The notes under the pieces are model-generated. The model worked only from the letters and a program-made list of their open reading frames with translations, did not search any database and was not told the origin of the DNA. From Aristolochia californica (lineage: Eukaryota; Streptophyta; Magnoliopsida; Piperales; Aristolochiaceae), in NCBI GenBank assembly GCA_029961685.1, contig JARWKL010000008.1, forward strand, positions 15,099,981 to 15,163,980: 64,000 nucleotides of DNA, written 5' to 3'. The position numbers and the translations under genes were made by a program. Position 1 is the stretch's first letter. Each line of letters opens with the position of its first letter. Positions 28,101-39,400 of this stretch are shown piece after piece.

Positions 28101-30894
28101 AAAAATACCGAGCCAATAGGGTTGATCTAGTGGAATTTCTCAAACTTGGATAGCAAAGTTTTGTGTTCATTTGTGGTGAGTGAATAAATTTTATTTACTC
28201 ACATTTTTTATTGATATAAATTTTTTTCATACGTAAACTCTAAAATTTTAATTTTGTTTCGATCTATTAGCCTTTTATCTCTTTTTTTGTTTACGAGATG
28301 ATGGGAAAGTGAAAACTCAAGTTTATCTTTAAGAAAAAATTATACATCTAAAATGGATAAGCACAATGCACAAATGTAGAGAGATAATTCCAAAAAGTAT
28401 TCATATTTTTTAGGGAGTGTAAACTCTTTTTAGTTTTTACAGATCAAGTTCTGCAATCGTTGGGAAAAGGGGGAGGCGGGGGATTTTAACTGAGTTTTGA
28501 CTCCCAATTCATAACTCATTCCTTTAAAAAATATAGCCCGTTACCCATGATAAATCACTTTAAAATCATCTATGATCGTTCGGTCAGCTTTATGGAAATG
28601 GGTAAAATAATGGCTTGTTTGACTCATGTAAATATCCCACCGAACGTTCACTTGAGAATTTAATCTTATTCTCTTTAAAAGGTTTTGATCCTTAGGTCAT
28701 TTGCGTCTTTAACATGGTTCAAGAATGGATATCCATTTATTTAAACATGTGTAGAAAAATCTCTTTCTAAAAAAATACTGAGCAAAAAGGGGTGATCTAG
28801 TGGAATTTCCCAAACTTGGATGGAAAAATTTTTTTGTTCATTTGTGGTGAGTGAATAAATTTTATTTACTTACATTTTTTTATTGCTTTAAATTCTTTCC
28901 ATACATAAACTCTAAAATTTTCATTTTGTTGTGATCTATTTGCCTTTTATTTCTTTTTTTGTTTACGAGATGATGGGAAATTGAAACTCAAGTTTATATT
29001 TAAGAAAAAAGTATACATCTAAAATGGATATGCACAATGCACAAATGTAGAGAGAGATAATTCCAAAAAGTATTCATATTTTTTAGGGATTGTAAACTCG
29101 TTTTAGTTTTTACTTATCAAGTTACGGCAATTGTTGGGAAAAGGGGGAGGCGGGGGATTTTTAACTGAGTGTTGACTCCAAATTCATACCTCATTTCTTA
29201 CAAAAATACAGCCCGTTACGCATGATAAATCACTTCAAAATCTTCTATGATCGTTAGGTCAGCTTTATGGAAATGGGTAAAATAATGGCTTGTTTGACTC
29301 GGGTAAATATCCCACCGAACGTTCACTTAAGAATTTAATGTTTTTCTCTTTAAAAGGTTTGGATCCATGGGTGATTTTCATCTTTAACATGTTTAAAGTA
29401 TGCATATCCAATTTTTAAACATCTGTAGAAAAATCTCTTTTTTATAAAATTCCGAGCTATTAAGGTTGAACTAGTGAAATTTCTCAAACTTGGATAACAA
29501 AACTTTTGATTTCATTTGTGGTGTGTGAATAAATTTTCTTTACTTACATTTATTTATTGCTTTAAATTCTTTCCCTACATCAGCTCTATTGTTTTCAATT
29601 TGTTGTGATCTATTTTCCTTTTATCTCTTTTTTTTGTTTATGAGATGAATAGAAAGGGAAAACTCAACTTTTGATTTAAGAAAAAAGTTTACATCTAAAA
29701 TGGAAATGCACAATGCACAAATCTAGAGAGTGATAATTCCAAAAAGTGTCTGAAATTTTTAGGGGTTGTAAACTCTTTTTATGTTTTACATATCAGGTTC
29801 TGCAATCGTCGGGAAAAGGGAGGCGTGGGATTTGTAACTGAGTGTTGACTCCCAATCCATAAATCATTCCTTACATAAAAATGCCCGTTGCGCAACTTAA
29901 ATCACTTGACAATCATCTATGAACGTTAGGTTAGATTTTCTAAATGGACAAAATAATGGCTTGTTTGACTAGGGTAAATATCCCACCACATGTTCACTTG
30001 AGAATTTCATGTTATTCTCTTTACAAGGTTTTTATCCATCGGTCATTTGCATCTTTAAGATGTTTCAAGCAAGCATATCCATTTTTTAAAACATGTGTAG
30101 AAAAATCTCTTTCTTATAAAATTCCGAGCTATTAGGGATGAACTATTGCAATTTACCAAACTTGGATAACAAAACTTTTGTGTTCATTTGTGGTGTGTGA
30201 ATAAATTTTATTTTCTTACATTTGTTTATTGCTTTTAATTCCTTCCATGCTTCAACTCTAAAATTTTCATTTTGTTCAGATCTATTTGTCGTTTATGTCT
30301 TTTTTTGTTTACGAGATAAAGGAAAAGTGAAAACTCATGTTTTGATTTTAAAAAAATGTACACATCTAAAATTGAAATGCACAATGCAAAAATGTGGAAA
30401 GAGATAATTCCAAAAAGTTTTTGTAATTTTTTGGGATTGTAAACTCTTTTTTGTTTTTATATATCAGGTTTTGCAATCGTAGGGAAAAGGGGTAGGTAGG
30501 GATTTTTATCTGAGGGTTGACTCACAATCCATTAGTCATTCCTTACAAAAATATAGCCCGTTATGCTTGATAAATCACTTTACAATCATCTAGATCGTTA
30601 GCTCAGCTTTTTTTAATTGGGCAAAATAATGTCTTGTTTGACTTTGGTAAATATCCCACCGCACGTTCACATGAGAATTTAATGTTATTCTCTTTAAAAG
30701 GTTTGGATCCATAGGTCATTTGCATCTTTAAAAAGTTTCAACCATGCATATCCATTTTTTAAAACATGTGTAGAAAAATCTCTTCCTTATAAAATTCCGA
30801 GCTATTAGGGTTGAGCAAGTGGAATTTCCCAAACTCTGATAACAAAACTTTTGTGTTCATTTGTGGTGTGTGAATAAATTTTGTTTACTTACAT

Positions 30895-30908
30895 TTTTTA
30901 TTGTTGAT
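30895..30908 (+). repeat. Fused monomer junction, HOR copy 2
   Basis: The same joint as near 25,131: 'acattttttattg' directly followed by 'ttgattcccaatcc'. The landmark spacing is again 388 bp (30,705 to 31,093). The identical breakpoint shows that the deletion happened once, before the HOR was multiplied. Confidence 0.9.
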
Positions 30909-30944
30909 TCCCAATCCATAAGTCAATCCTTACAAAAATATAGC

Positions 30945-30998
30945 CTGTTACGCATGACAAATCACTTTACAATCATCTATGATCGTTAGGTCAGGTTT
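30945..30998 (+). repeat. Exchange zone where HOR copy 2 lost one monomer
   Basis: Up to 'cgcatgacaaatcac' (about 30,950) the sequence follows the post-junction A monomer of copy 1 (25,177). From 'ggtttatgtaaatg' (about 30,995) it follows the next, B-type monomer of copy 1 (landmark 25,997). An in-phase exchange in the shared 'tttacaatcatctatgatcg' segment removes one 675-bp monomer and explains the difference between the 5,763- and 5,091-bp HOR steps. Confidence 0.75.
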
Positions 30999-33900
30999 AT
31001 GTAAATGTGTAAAATAATGGCTTATTTGACTCGGGTAAATATCCCACCGCACAATCACTGGAGAATTTAATGTTATTCTCTTTAAAAGGGTTAGATCCTT
31101 AGGTCATTTGCATCTTTAACATGTTTCGATAATGCGTATCCATTTATTTAAACATGTATAGAAAAATTTCTTGATAAAAAAATACCGAGCTAATAGAGTT
31201 GATCTAGTGGAATTTCCCAAACTTGGATAGCAAAATTTTGTGTTCTTTTGTGGTGAGTGGATAAATTTTATTTACTCACATTTTTTTATTGCTTTAAATT
31301 CTTTCCATACATAAACTCTAAAATTTTTATTTTGTTTCGATCTTTTTGCCTTTTATCTCTTTTTTTGTTTACAAGATGATGGGAAAGTGAAAACTCAAGT
31401 TTATATTTAAGAAAAAAGTATAAATCTAAAATGGATATGCACAATGCACAAATGTAGAGTGAGATAATTCCAAAAAGTGTTCATAATTTTTAGGCATTGT
31501 AAACTCTTTTTAGTTTTTATATATCAAGTTCGGCAATGGTTGGGAAAAGGGGGAGGCGGGAGATTTTTAACTGAGTGTTGAATCCCAATTCATAACTCAT
31601 TCCATACAAAAATATAGCATGTTACGCATAATAAATAACTTTAAAATCATCTATGATCGTTAGGTCAGCTTTATTGAAATGGGTAAAATAATGGCTTGTT
31701 TGACTCGGGTAAATATCCCACCGCACGTTCACTTGAGAATTTAATGTTATTCTCTTTAAAAGGTTTGAATCCATAGGCCATTTGGATCTTGAACATCTTT
31801 TAAGAATGCATATCCTTTTATTTAAACATGTGTAGAAAAATCTCTTTCTAAAAAAATACCGAGCAAATGGGTTGATCTATTGGAATTTCCCAACCTTGGA
31901 TAGCAAAATTTATGTGTTCATATGTGGTGAGTGAATAAATATTATTTACTTACATTTTTTTATTGCTTTAAATTCTTTCCATACATAAACTCTAAAATTT
32001 TCATTTTGTTGTGATCTATTTGCCTTTTATCACTTTTTTTGTTTACGAGATGGTGGGAAAGTGAAAACTCAAGTTTATTTAAGAAAAAAGCATACATCTA
32101 AAATGGATATGCACAATGCAGAAATGTACAGAGAGATGATTCCAAGAAGTGTTTATAATTTTTATGGATTGTAAACTCTTTTTAGTTCTTATATATCAAC
32201 TTCGGCAATCGTTGGGAAAAGGGGGAAGCGGGGGACTTTTTAACTGAGTGTTGAATCCTAATTCATAACTCTTTCCTTACAAAAAAAATAGTTACGCATG
32301 ATAAATCACTTTAAAACCATCTATGATCATAAGGTGAGCTTTATGTAAATGGGTAAAATAATGGCTTGTTTGACTCGGGTAAATATCCCACCGCAAGTTC
32401 ACTTGAGTATTTAATGTTATTCTCTTTAAAAGGTTTGGATCCATAAGTCATTTGCATCTTTAACATGTTTGAAGAGTGCATATCCATTTATTTAAACATG
32501 TGTAGAAAAATCTCTTGCTAAAAAAATACCGAGCTAATGGGGTAGATCTAGTGGAATTTCCCAAATTTGGATAGAAAATTTTTTGTGTTCATTCGTGGAG
32601 TTAATAAATTTTATTTAGTTACATTTTTTTATTGCTTTAAATTCTTTTCATAGATAAAATCTAAAAAATTTATTTTGTTGTGATCTTTTTGCCTTTTATC
32701 TCTTTTTTTGTTTACGAGATGATGGGAAAGTGAAAACTCAAGTTTATATTTAAGAAAAAATTATGCTTCTAAAAAGAATATGCACAATGCAAAAATGTAG
32801 AGAGATATAATTCAAAAAAGTGTTTACAATTTTTGGGGATTGTAAACTCTTTTTAGTTTCTCTATATCAAGTTCACAATCGTTGGGAAAAGGGGGAGGCA
32901 GGGGATTTTTAACTGAGTGTTGACACCCAATTCATAACTCATTCCTTAAAAAAATATAGCCCGTTACGCATGATAAATCACTTTAAATCTATGATCGTTA
33001 GCTCAGCTTTATGGAAATGGGTAAAATAATGGCTTGTTTGACTCGGGTAAATATCCCACCGCACATTCACTTGAGAATTTAATGTTATTCTCTTTAAAAG
33101 GTTTGGATCAATAAGTCATTTGCATCTTTAACATGTTTCAAGAATGCATATCCATTTATTTGAACATGTGAAGAAAAATCTCTTTCTAAAAAAATACCGA
33201 GCTATTTGGGTTGATCTATTGGAATTTCCCAAACATGGATAGCAAAACTTTTGTGTTCATTTGTGGTGAGTGAATAAATTTTATTTACTTACATTTTTTT
33301 ATTTCTTTAAATTATTTCCATACATAAACTCTAAAATTTTCATTTTGTTGTGATCTATTTGCCTTTTATCTCTTTTTTTGTTTACGAGATGATGGGAAAG
33401 TGAAACTCAAGTTTATATTTAAGAAAAAAGTAAACATCTAAAATGGATATGCACAATGCACAAATGTAGAGAGAGATAATTCCAAAAAGTGTTTATAATT
33501 TTTAGGGACTGTAAACTCTTTTTAGTTTTTATATATCAAGTTCGGCAATGGTTAGGAAAAGGGGGAGGCGGGGGTTTTTTAACTTAGTCTTGACTCCCAA
33601 TTCATAACTCATTCCTTACAAAAATATAGCCCGTGACGCATGATAAATCACTTTAAAATCATCTATGATCGTTAGGTCAGCTTGATGTAAATGAGTAAAA
33701 TAATGGCTTGTTTGACTCGGGTAAATATCCCACCGAACGTTCACTTGAGAATTTAATGTTATTCTGTTTAAAAGGTTTGGATCCTTAGGTCATTTTCATC
33801 TTTAACATGTTTCAAGAATGCATGTTCATTTATTTAAACATGTGTAGAAAAATCTCTTTCTAAAAAAATACCGAGCTATAGGGTTGATCTAGTGGAATTT

Positions 33901-35986
33901 CCCAAACTTGGATAGCAAAATTTTGTGTTCATTTGTGGTGAGTGAATAAATTTTATTTACTCATATTTTTTTATTGCTTTAAATTCTTTCCATACATAAA
34001 CTCTAAAATTTTGATTTTGTTTCGATCTATTTGCCTTTTAGCTCTTTTTTTGTTTATGAGATGATGGGAAAGTGAAAACTCAAGTTTATATTTAAGAAAA
34101 AAGTATACATCTAAAATGGATATGCACAATGCACAAATGTAGAGAGAGATAATTCCAAAAAGTGTTCATATTTTTTAGGGAGTGTAAATTCTTTTTAGTT
34201 TTTACATAACAAGTTCAGCAATCGTTGGGAAAAGGGACAGGCGGGGGATTTTTAACTGAGTGTTGACTCCCAATTCATAACTCATTGCTTACAAAAATTT
34301 AGCCCGTTACCCATGATAAATCACTTTGAAATCATCTATGATCATTAGGTCAGCTTTATGTAAATGCGTAAAATAATGGCTTGCTTGACTCGGGCAAATA
34401 TGCCACCGAACGTTCACTTGAGAATTTAATTTTTTTCTCTTTCAAAGTTTTGGATCCATAGGTGATTTGCATCTTTAATATGTTTCAAGTATGCATATCT
34501 ATTTTTTAAACATGTGTAGAAAAATCTCTTTCTTATAAAATTCCGAGCTATTAAGGTTGAACTTGTGGAATTTCCCAAACATGGATAACAAAAGTTTTGA
34601 TTTCATTTGTGTGTGAATAAATTTTCTTTACTTACATTTATTTATTGCTTTAAATTCTTTCCCTACATCAACTCTAAAGTTTTCATTTTGTTGTGATCTA
34701 TTTGCCTTTTATCTCTTTTTTTTGTTTACGAGATGAATAGAAAGGGAAAACTCAAGTTTTGATTTAAGAAAAAAGTTTACATCTAAAATGGAAATGCACA
34801 ATGCACAAATCTAGAGAGAGATAATTCCAAAAAGTGTCTGGATTTTTTAGGGATTGTAAACTCTTTTTATGTTTTATATATCCGGTTCTGCAATCGTCAG
34901 GAAAAGGGGAGGCATGGGATTTGTAACTGAGTGTTGACTCCCAATCTATAAATCATTCCTTACAAAAAAAATGCCCAGTGCGCAACTTAAATCACTTGAC
35001 AATCATCTATGAATGTTAGGTCAGATTTTTGTAAATGAGCAAAATAATGACTTGTTTGACTAGGGTAAATATCCCACCACACGTTCACTTGAGAATTTCG
35101 TGTTATTCTCTTTACAAGGTTTTTATCCATCGGTCATTTGCATCTTTAAGATGTTTCAAGCCAGCATATCCATTTTTTAAAACATGTGTAGAAATATCTC
35201 TTTCTTATAAAATTCCGAGCTATTAGGGACGAACTATTGTAATTTACCAAACTTGGATAACAAAACTTTTGTGTTCATTTGTGGTGTGTGAATAAATTTT
35301 ATTTTCTTACATTTTTTTATTTATTTGAATTCTTTCCATGCTTCAACTCTACAATTTTCATTTTGTTCTGATCTATTTGCCGTTTATGTCTTTTTGTGTT
35401 TACGAGATAAAGGAAAAGTGAAAACACAAGTTTTGATTTAAGACAAAAGTACACATCTAAAATGGAAATGCACAATGCAAAAATGTGGATAAAGATACTT
35501 CCAAAAAGTGTTTGTAATTTTTTGGGATTGAAAACTCTTTTTAGTTTTTATCTATCAGATTTTGCAATCGTCGGGAAAAGGGGTAGGTGGGGGATTTTTA
35601 TCTGAGGGTTGACTCACAATCCATTAGTCATTCCTTACAAAAATATAGCCCGTTACGCATGATAAATCACTTTACAATCATCTATGATTTTTAGCTCAGC
35701 TTTTTTTAATTGGGCAAAATAATGTCTTGTTTGACTTTGGTAAATATCCCACCGCACGTTCACTTGAGAATTTAATGTTATTCTCTTTAAAAGGTTTGGA
35801 TCCATTGGTCATTTGCATCTTTAACAAGTTTCAACCATGCATATCCATTTTTTAAAAAATGTGTAGAAAAATCTCTTTCTTATAAAATTCCGAGCTATTA
35901 GGGTTGAGCTAGTGGAATTTCCCAAACTCTGATAACAAAACTTTTGTGTTCATTTGTAGTGTGTGAAAAGTTTTTGTTTACTTACA

Positions 35987-36003
35987 TTTTTTATTGTTGA
36001 CTC
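35987..36003 (+). repeat. Fused monomer junction, HOR copy 3
   Basis: The same joint again: 'acattttttattg' followed by 'ttgactcctaatcc'. The solo LTR starts only about 15 bp downstream. Subtracting the LTR and its 5-bp duplication from the landmark step (35,798 to 36,618, 820 bp) gives about 387 bp, matching the other two copies. Confidence 0.9.
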
Positions 36004-36008
36004 CTAAT

Positions 36009-36013
36009 CCATA
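36009..36013. repeat. Target site duplication, left copy (CCATA)
   Basis: The five bases CCATA lie immediately before the LTR's TGTTA. They belong to the satellite word 'aatccataagtca'. Integrase of LTR retrotransposons typically makes a 5-bp duplication. Confidence 0.95.
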
Positions 36014-36086
36014 TGTTATGCACGCAATAACATTATTATTTTAGTTGTTTTATTTAATTTACTTTATATTATTTCAGTTTTAGGAT

Positions 36087-36170
36087 ATAGGGGTATTTTT
36101 GGAATTATTTCTTAATAGGGATATTTTTGGAATATTTTATTCATAGGGATATTTCTGTAATATTTTATTA
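36087..36170 (+). repeat. Three 28-bp tandem repeats in the LTR U3
   Basis: Three adjacent imperfect units occupy 36,087-36,114, 36,115-36,142 and 36,143-36,170, each built on 'atagggatatttttggaat' or a close variant followed by an A+T-rich tail. They lie just upstream of the TATA-like box. Short tandem repeats in this position act as enhancers in some plant LTRs; that role is inferred here only from position. Confidence 0.85.
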
Positions 36171-36178
36171 AACCCTAA
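36170..36178 (+). promoter_or_regulatory. Telo-box-like motif AAACCCTAA in the LTR
   Basis: AAACCCTAA matches the plant telo-box exactly and ends about 12 bp upstream of the TATA-like box. Related partial motifs follow at about 36,186 (AACCCTA) and, on the opposite strand, at 36,290-36,298 (TAGGGTTTT). Telo-boxes are known promoter elements bound by Myb-type telomere-repeat-binding proteins in plants; their use by this LTR is inference. Confidence 0.55.
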
Positions 36179-36190
36179 CAGGGTGAACCC

Positions 36191-36198
36191 TATTTAAG
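36191..36198 (+). promoter_or_regulatory. TATA-like box of the LTR (TATTTAAG)
   Basis: TATTTAAG sits at about 180 bp into the LTR, inside a small inverted repeat (CCCT...AGGG). It lies downstream of the 28-bp repeats and upstream of less A+T-rich sequence, as expected for the U3/R border. A start site would be expected around 36,220-36,230. No further evidence for transcription is available from sequence alone. Confidence 0.55.
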
Positions 36199-36298
36199 GG
36201 GTAAGAGTAATGAGAAAGAAAAGCATTGAAGTATTAAGAACTAGGTTTAATCTAGCGTAAAGAGGTTTAGAGTTCTCCTCAACGAGCTCTAGGGTTTT

Positions 36299-36317
36299 CA
36301 AGCTTCCCTTAGGCTTG
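36299..36317 (+). other. Small hairpin in the LTR
   Basis: CAAGC (36,299-36,303) pairs with GCTTG (36,313-36,317) around a 9-base loop. It lies in the presumed R/U5 part. It is short and may be accidental. Confidence 0.4.
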
Positions 36318-36441
36318 ATCTTCATTTTCGTCTTCCCCATGTCTTCCTACTATTCCTACGGTAATGCCTAGAAGACCTGCAACCCGTGGCAAACCCCAAA
36401 TCCTCCCAAAGAATCCATGTGTCAGATCCGGGACCGTAACA

Positions 36442-36446
36442 CCATA
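36442..36446. repeat. Target site duplication, right copy (CCATA)
   Basis: CCATA directly follows the LTR's terminal TAACA and leads into 'agtcaacc', the normal satellite continuation. It is identical to the left copy. The single-copy empty-site version is at 25,145-25,149 and 30,916-30,920. Confidence 0.95.
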
Positions 36447-39400
36447 AGTCAACCCTTACAAAAATATAGCCCGTTACGCATGACAAATCACTTTACAATC
36501 ATCTATGATCGTTTGGTTGCTTTTGGTAAATGGGCAAAACAATGGTTTGTTTGACTCGGGTAAATATCCCACCGCACGTTCACTTGAGAATTTAATGTTA
36601 TTCTCTTTAAAAGGTTTGGATCCATAGGTCATTTACATCTTTAACATGTTTCAAGCATGCATATCCATTTTTTAAAACAAGTGTTGAAAACTCTTTTTCC
36701 TATAACAATCCAAGCTATTAGGGTTGAACTACTGGAATTTTCCAAACTGGGATAACAAAACTTTTGTGTTCCTTTGTGTGTGTGAATAAATTTTCTTTAC
36801 TAACATTTCTTTATTGCTTTAAATTCTTTCCATTCATAAACTCTAAAATTTTCATTTTACTGTGATCAATTTGCCTTTTATCTCTTCTTTTGTTTACAAG
36901 ATGAAGGGAAAGTGAAAACTTAGGTTTTGATTTAAGAAAAAAGTACATATCGAAAATGGAAATGCACAATGCACAAATGTAGAGAGAGATAATTCCTAAA
37001 AATTTCTGTAATTTTTACGGATTGTAAACTCTTTTTAGTTTATATATATCAAGTTCGGCAATCATTGGGAAAAGGCGGAGGCGGGGGATTTTTAACTGAG
37101 TATTGACTCCAAATTCATGACTCATTCCTTACAAATATATTGCCCGTTACGCATGATAAATCATTTTAAAATAATCTATGATCGTTAGGTCAGCATTATG
37201 TAAATGGGGAAAATGATGGCTTGTTTGACTCGGGTAAATATCCCACAGCACGTTCACTTGAGAATTTAATGTTATTCTCTTTAAAAGGTTTGGATCCATA
37301 GGTCATTTGCATCTTTAACATGTTTCAAGAATACATATCCATTTATTTAAACATGTGTAGAAAAATCTCTTTCTAAAAAAATATCGAGCTAATAGGGTTG
37401 ATCTAGTGGAATTTCCCAAACTTGGATAGCAAAATTTTTGTGTTCATTTGTGGTGAGTGAATAAATTTTATTTACTTACATTTTTTATCCCTTTAAATTC
37501 TTTCCATACATCAACTCTAAAATTTTCATTTCGTTGTGATCTATTTGCCTTTTATCTCGTTTTTTGTTTACGAGCAGATGGGAAAGTGAAAACTCAAGTT
37601 TATATTTAAGAAAAAAGTATACATCTAAAATGGATATGCACAATGCACAAATGTAGAGAGAGATAATTCAGAAAAGTGTTTATAATTTTTAGGGATTGTA
37701 AACTCTTTTTAGTTTTTATATATCAAGTTTGGCAATCGTTGGGAAAAAGGGGAGGGGGCGATTTTTAACTGAGTGTTGACTCCCAATTCATAACTCATTC
37801 CTTACAAAAATATAGCCCGTTACGCATGATAAATCACTTTAAAATCATCTAGGATCGTTAGGTCAGCTTTATGGAAATTGGTAAAATAATGACTTGTTTG
37901 ACTCGGGTAAATATCCCACTGCACGTTCACTTGAGAATTTAATGTTATTCTCTTTAAAAGGTTTGGATCCATAGGTCATTTGCATCTTTAACATGTTTGA
38001 AGAATGCATATCAATTTATTTAAACATGTGTAGAAAATCTCTTTCTAAACAAATCCTAGCTAATAGGGTTGATCTAGTGGAATTTTCCAAACATGGATAG
38101 CAAAAATTTTGGGTTCATTTGTGGTGAGTGAATAAAATTTATTTACTTACATTTTTTATTCCTTTAAATTCTTTCCATACTTAAACTCTAACATTTTCAT
38201 TTTGTTGTTATCTATTTGCCTTTTATCTGTTTTTTTGTTTACGAGATTATGGGAAAGTGAAAACTCAAGTTTATATTTAAGAAAAAAGTATACATCTGGA
38301 TCTGCACAACACCCAAATGTAGAGAGAGATAATTCCAAAAAGTGGTTATTATTTTTAGGGATTGTAAACTCTTTTTAGTTTTTATATATAAAGTTCAGCA
38401 ATAATTGGGAAATGGGGGAGGTGGGGGATTTTTAATTGAGTGTTGACTCCCAATTCATAACTCATTCCTGAAAAAAATATAGCCCGTCACGCATGATAAA
38501 TTACTTTAAAATCATCTATGATTGTTAGGTCAGCTTTATGTAAATGTGTAAAATAATGTCTTGTTTGACTCGGGTAAATATCCCACCACACATTCACTTG
38601 AGAATTTAATGTTATTCTCTTTTAAAGGTTTGGATCCTTATGTCATTTGCATCTTTTACATGTTTCAAGAATGTGAATCCATTTATTTAAACAAGTGTAG
38701 AAAAATCTCTTTCTAAAAAAATACCGAGTTAGTAGGGTTGATCTAGTGGAATTTCCCAAACTTGGATAGCAAAAAATTTGTGTTCATTTGTGGTGAGTGA
38801 ATAAATTTTATTTACTCAAATTTTTTTATTGCTTTTAATTCTTTCCATACATAAACTCTAAAATTTTCATTTTGTTTCGATCTATTTGCCATTTTTCTCT
38901 TTTTTTCTTTATGAGATGATGGGAAAGTGAAAGCTCAAGTTTAAATTTAAGAAAAAATTATACATCTAAAATGGATATGCACAATGCACAAATGTAGAGA
39001 GAGATAATTCCAAAAAGTGTTCATAATTTTTACGGATTGTAAACTCTTTTTTGTTTTTATATATCAAGTTCAGCAATCGTGGGAAAACGGGAAGGCGGGG
39101 GATTTTTAACTGAGTGTTGACTCTCAATCTATAACTCATTCCTTACAAAAATATAGCCCGTTACACATAATAAATCACTTTGAATTCATCTATGATCGTT
39201 AGGTCAACTTTTTGGAAATGGGTAAAATAATGGTTTGTTTGACTCGAGTAAATATCCCACAGCACGTTCACTTGAGAATTTAAAGTTATTCTCTTTAAAA
39301 GGTTTTTATCCATAGGTCATTTGCATCTTTAAAATGTTTCAAGAATGCATATCCATTTATTTAAACATGTGTAGAAAAATCTCTTTCGAAAAAAATATCG

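Larger units (their letters stand above)
23600..29340 (+). repeat. Higher-order repeat, copy 1 (~5.74 kb, A then B monomers)
   Basis: This copy starts where the landmark region reads 'ccataggtgatttgcatc' (23,625). It continues through a variant landmark TTATCC at 24,269, an A monomer at 24,934, the fused monomer junction near 25,131, another A-like monomer (25,322), and then changes to subfamily B between about 25,870 and 26,080. Landmarks in the B part are 25,997 (AGATCC), 26,671, 27,343, 28,016 and 28,686. A private deletion of about 27-40 bp near 23,973 removes 'cacaatgcac...ataattcc', which copies 2 and 3 keep. The unit is recognised because the same ordered set of unusual variants appears again about 5.76 kb downstream. 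Confidence 0.85.
29340..34430 (+). repeat. Higher-order repeat, copy 2 (~5.09 kb)
   Basis: B monomers change back to A type within 'cccaccgaacgttcactt' near 29,320-29,345. The landmarks are 29,361, 30,032 (TTATCC), 30,705, then 31,093 (AGATCC) after the fused junction near 30,901, followed by 31,767, 32,437, 33,105 and 33,779. Compared with copy 1, one A-like monomer of about 675 bp is missing. The sequence passes directly from the fused monomer to the B monomer with AGATCC, which corresponds to 25,997 in copy 1. The 'ggagttaataaa' variant at about 27,497 in copy 1 recurs at about 32,589, a distance of about 5.09 kb. Confidence 0.85.
36014..36441 (+). mobile_element. Solo LTR of an LTR retrotransposon (428 bp)
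   Basis: A 428-bp block unrelated to the satellite begins TGTTA and ends TAACA, a perfect 5-bp terminal inverted repeat with the canonical TG...CA ends. It is flanked on both sides by CCATA, and satellite sequence resumes in phase. Two other copies of this satellite site lack the insert (near 25,145 and 30,916). No primer-binding site, polypurine tract or coding region follows, so only one LTR is present; the usual origin is recombination between the two LTRs of a full element. Inside are three 28-bp repeats, a telo-box-like motif, a TATA-like box and a less A+T-rich 3' part, which fits U3-R-U5 in the + direction. Superfamily (Ty3/gypsy or Ty1/copia) cannot be settled from an LTR alone. No AATAAA was seen. 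Confidence 0.95.
34430..37040 (+). repeat. Higher-order repeat, copy 3 (A-type part, carries solo LTR)
   Basis: The B-to-A switch occurs again at 'ccaccgaacgttcacttg' near 34,405-34,450. The landmarks are 34,452, 35,123 (TTATCC), 35,798, 36,618 (after the fused junction near 35,994 and the LTR) and 37,292. The monomer after the LTR matches copy 1 (25,145-25,800) in private variants such as 'gggcaaaacaatgg', 'aaaacaagtgt' and 'actactggaattttccaaac', so this copy keeps the monomer that copy 2 lost. The change to B occurs near 37,040, at a different point in the monomer than in copies 1 and 2. The right limit of the unit cannot be fixed because no fourth copy follows. Confidence 0.8.

Noticed and set aside
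36442..37010. Remnant internal region or second LTR of the retrotransposon
   Set aside because: Sequence after the right CCATA matches the satellite base by base with the copy at 25,145-25,800. There is no primer-binding site, polypurine tract or coding remnant.
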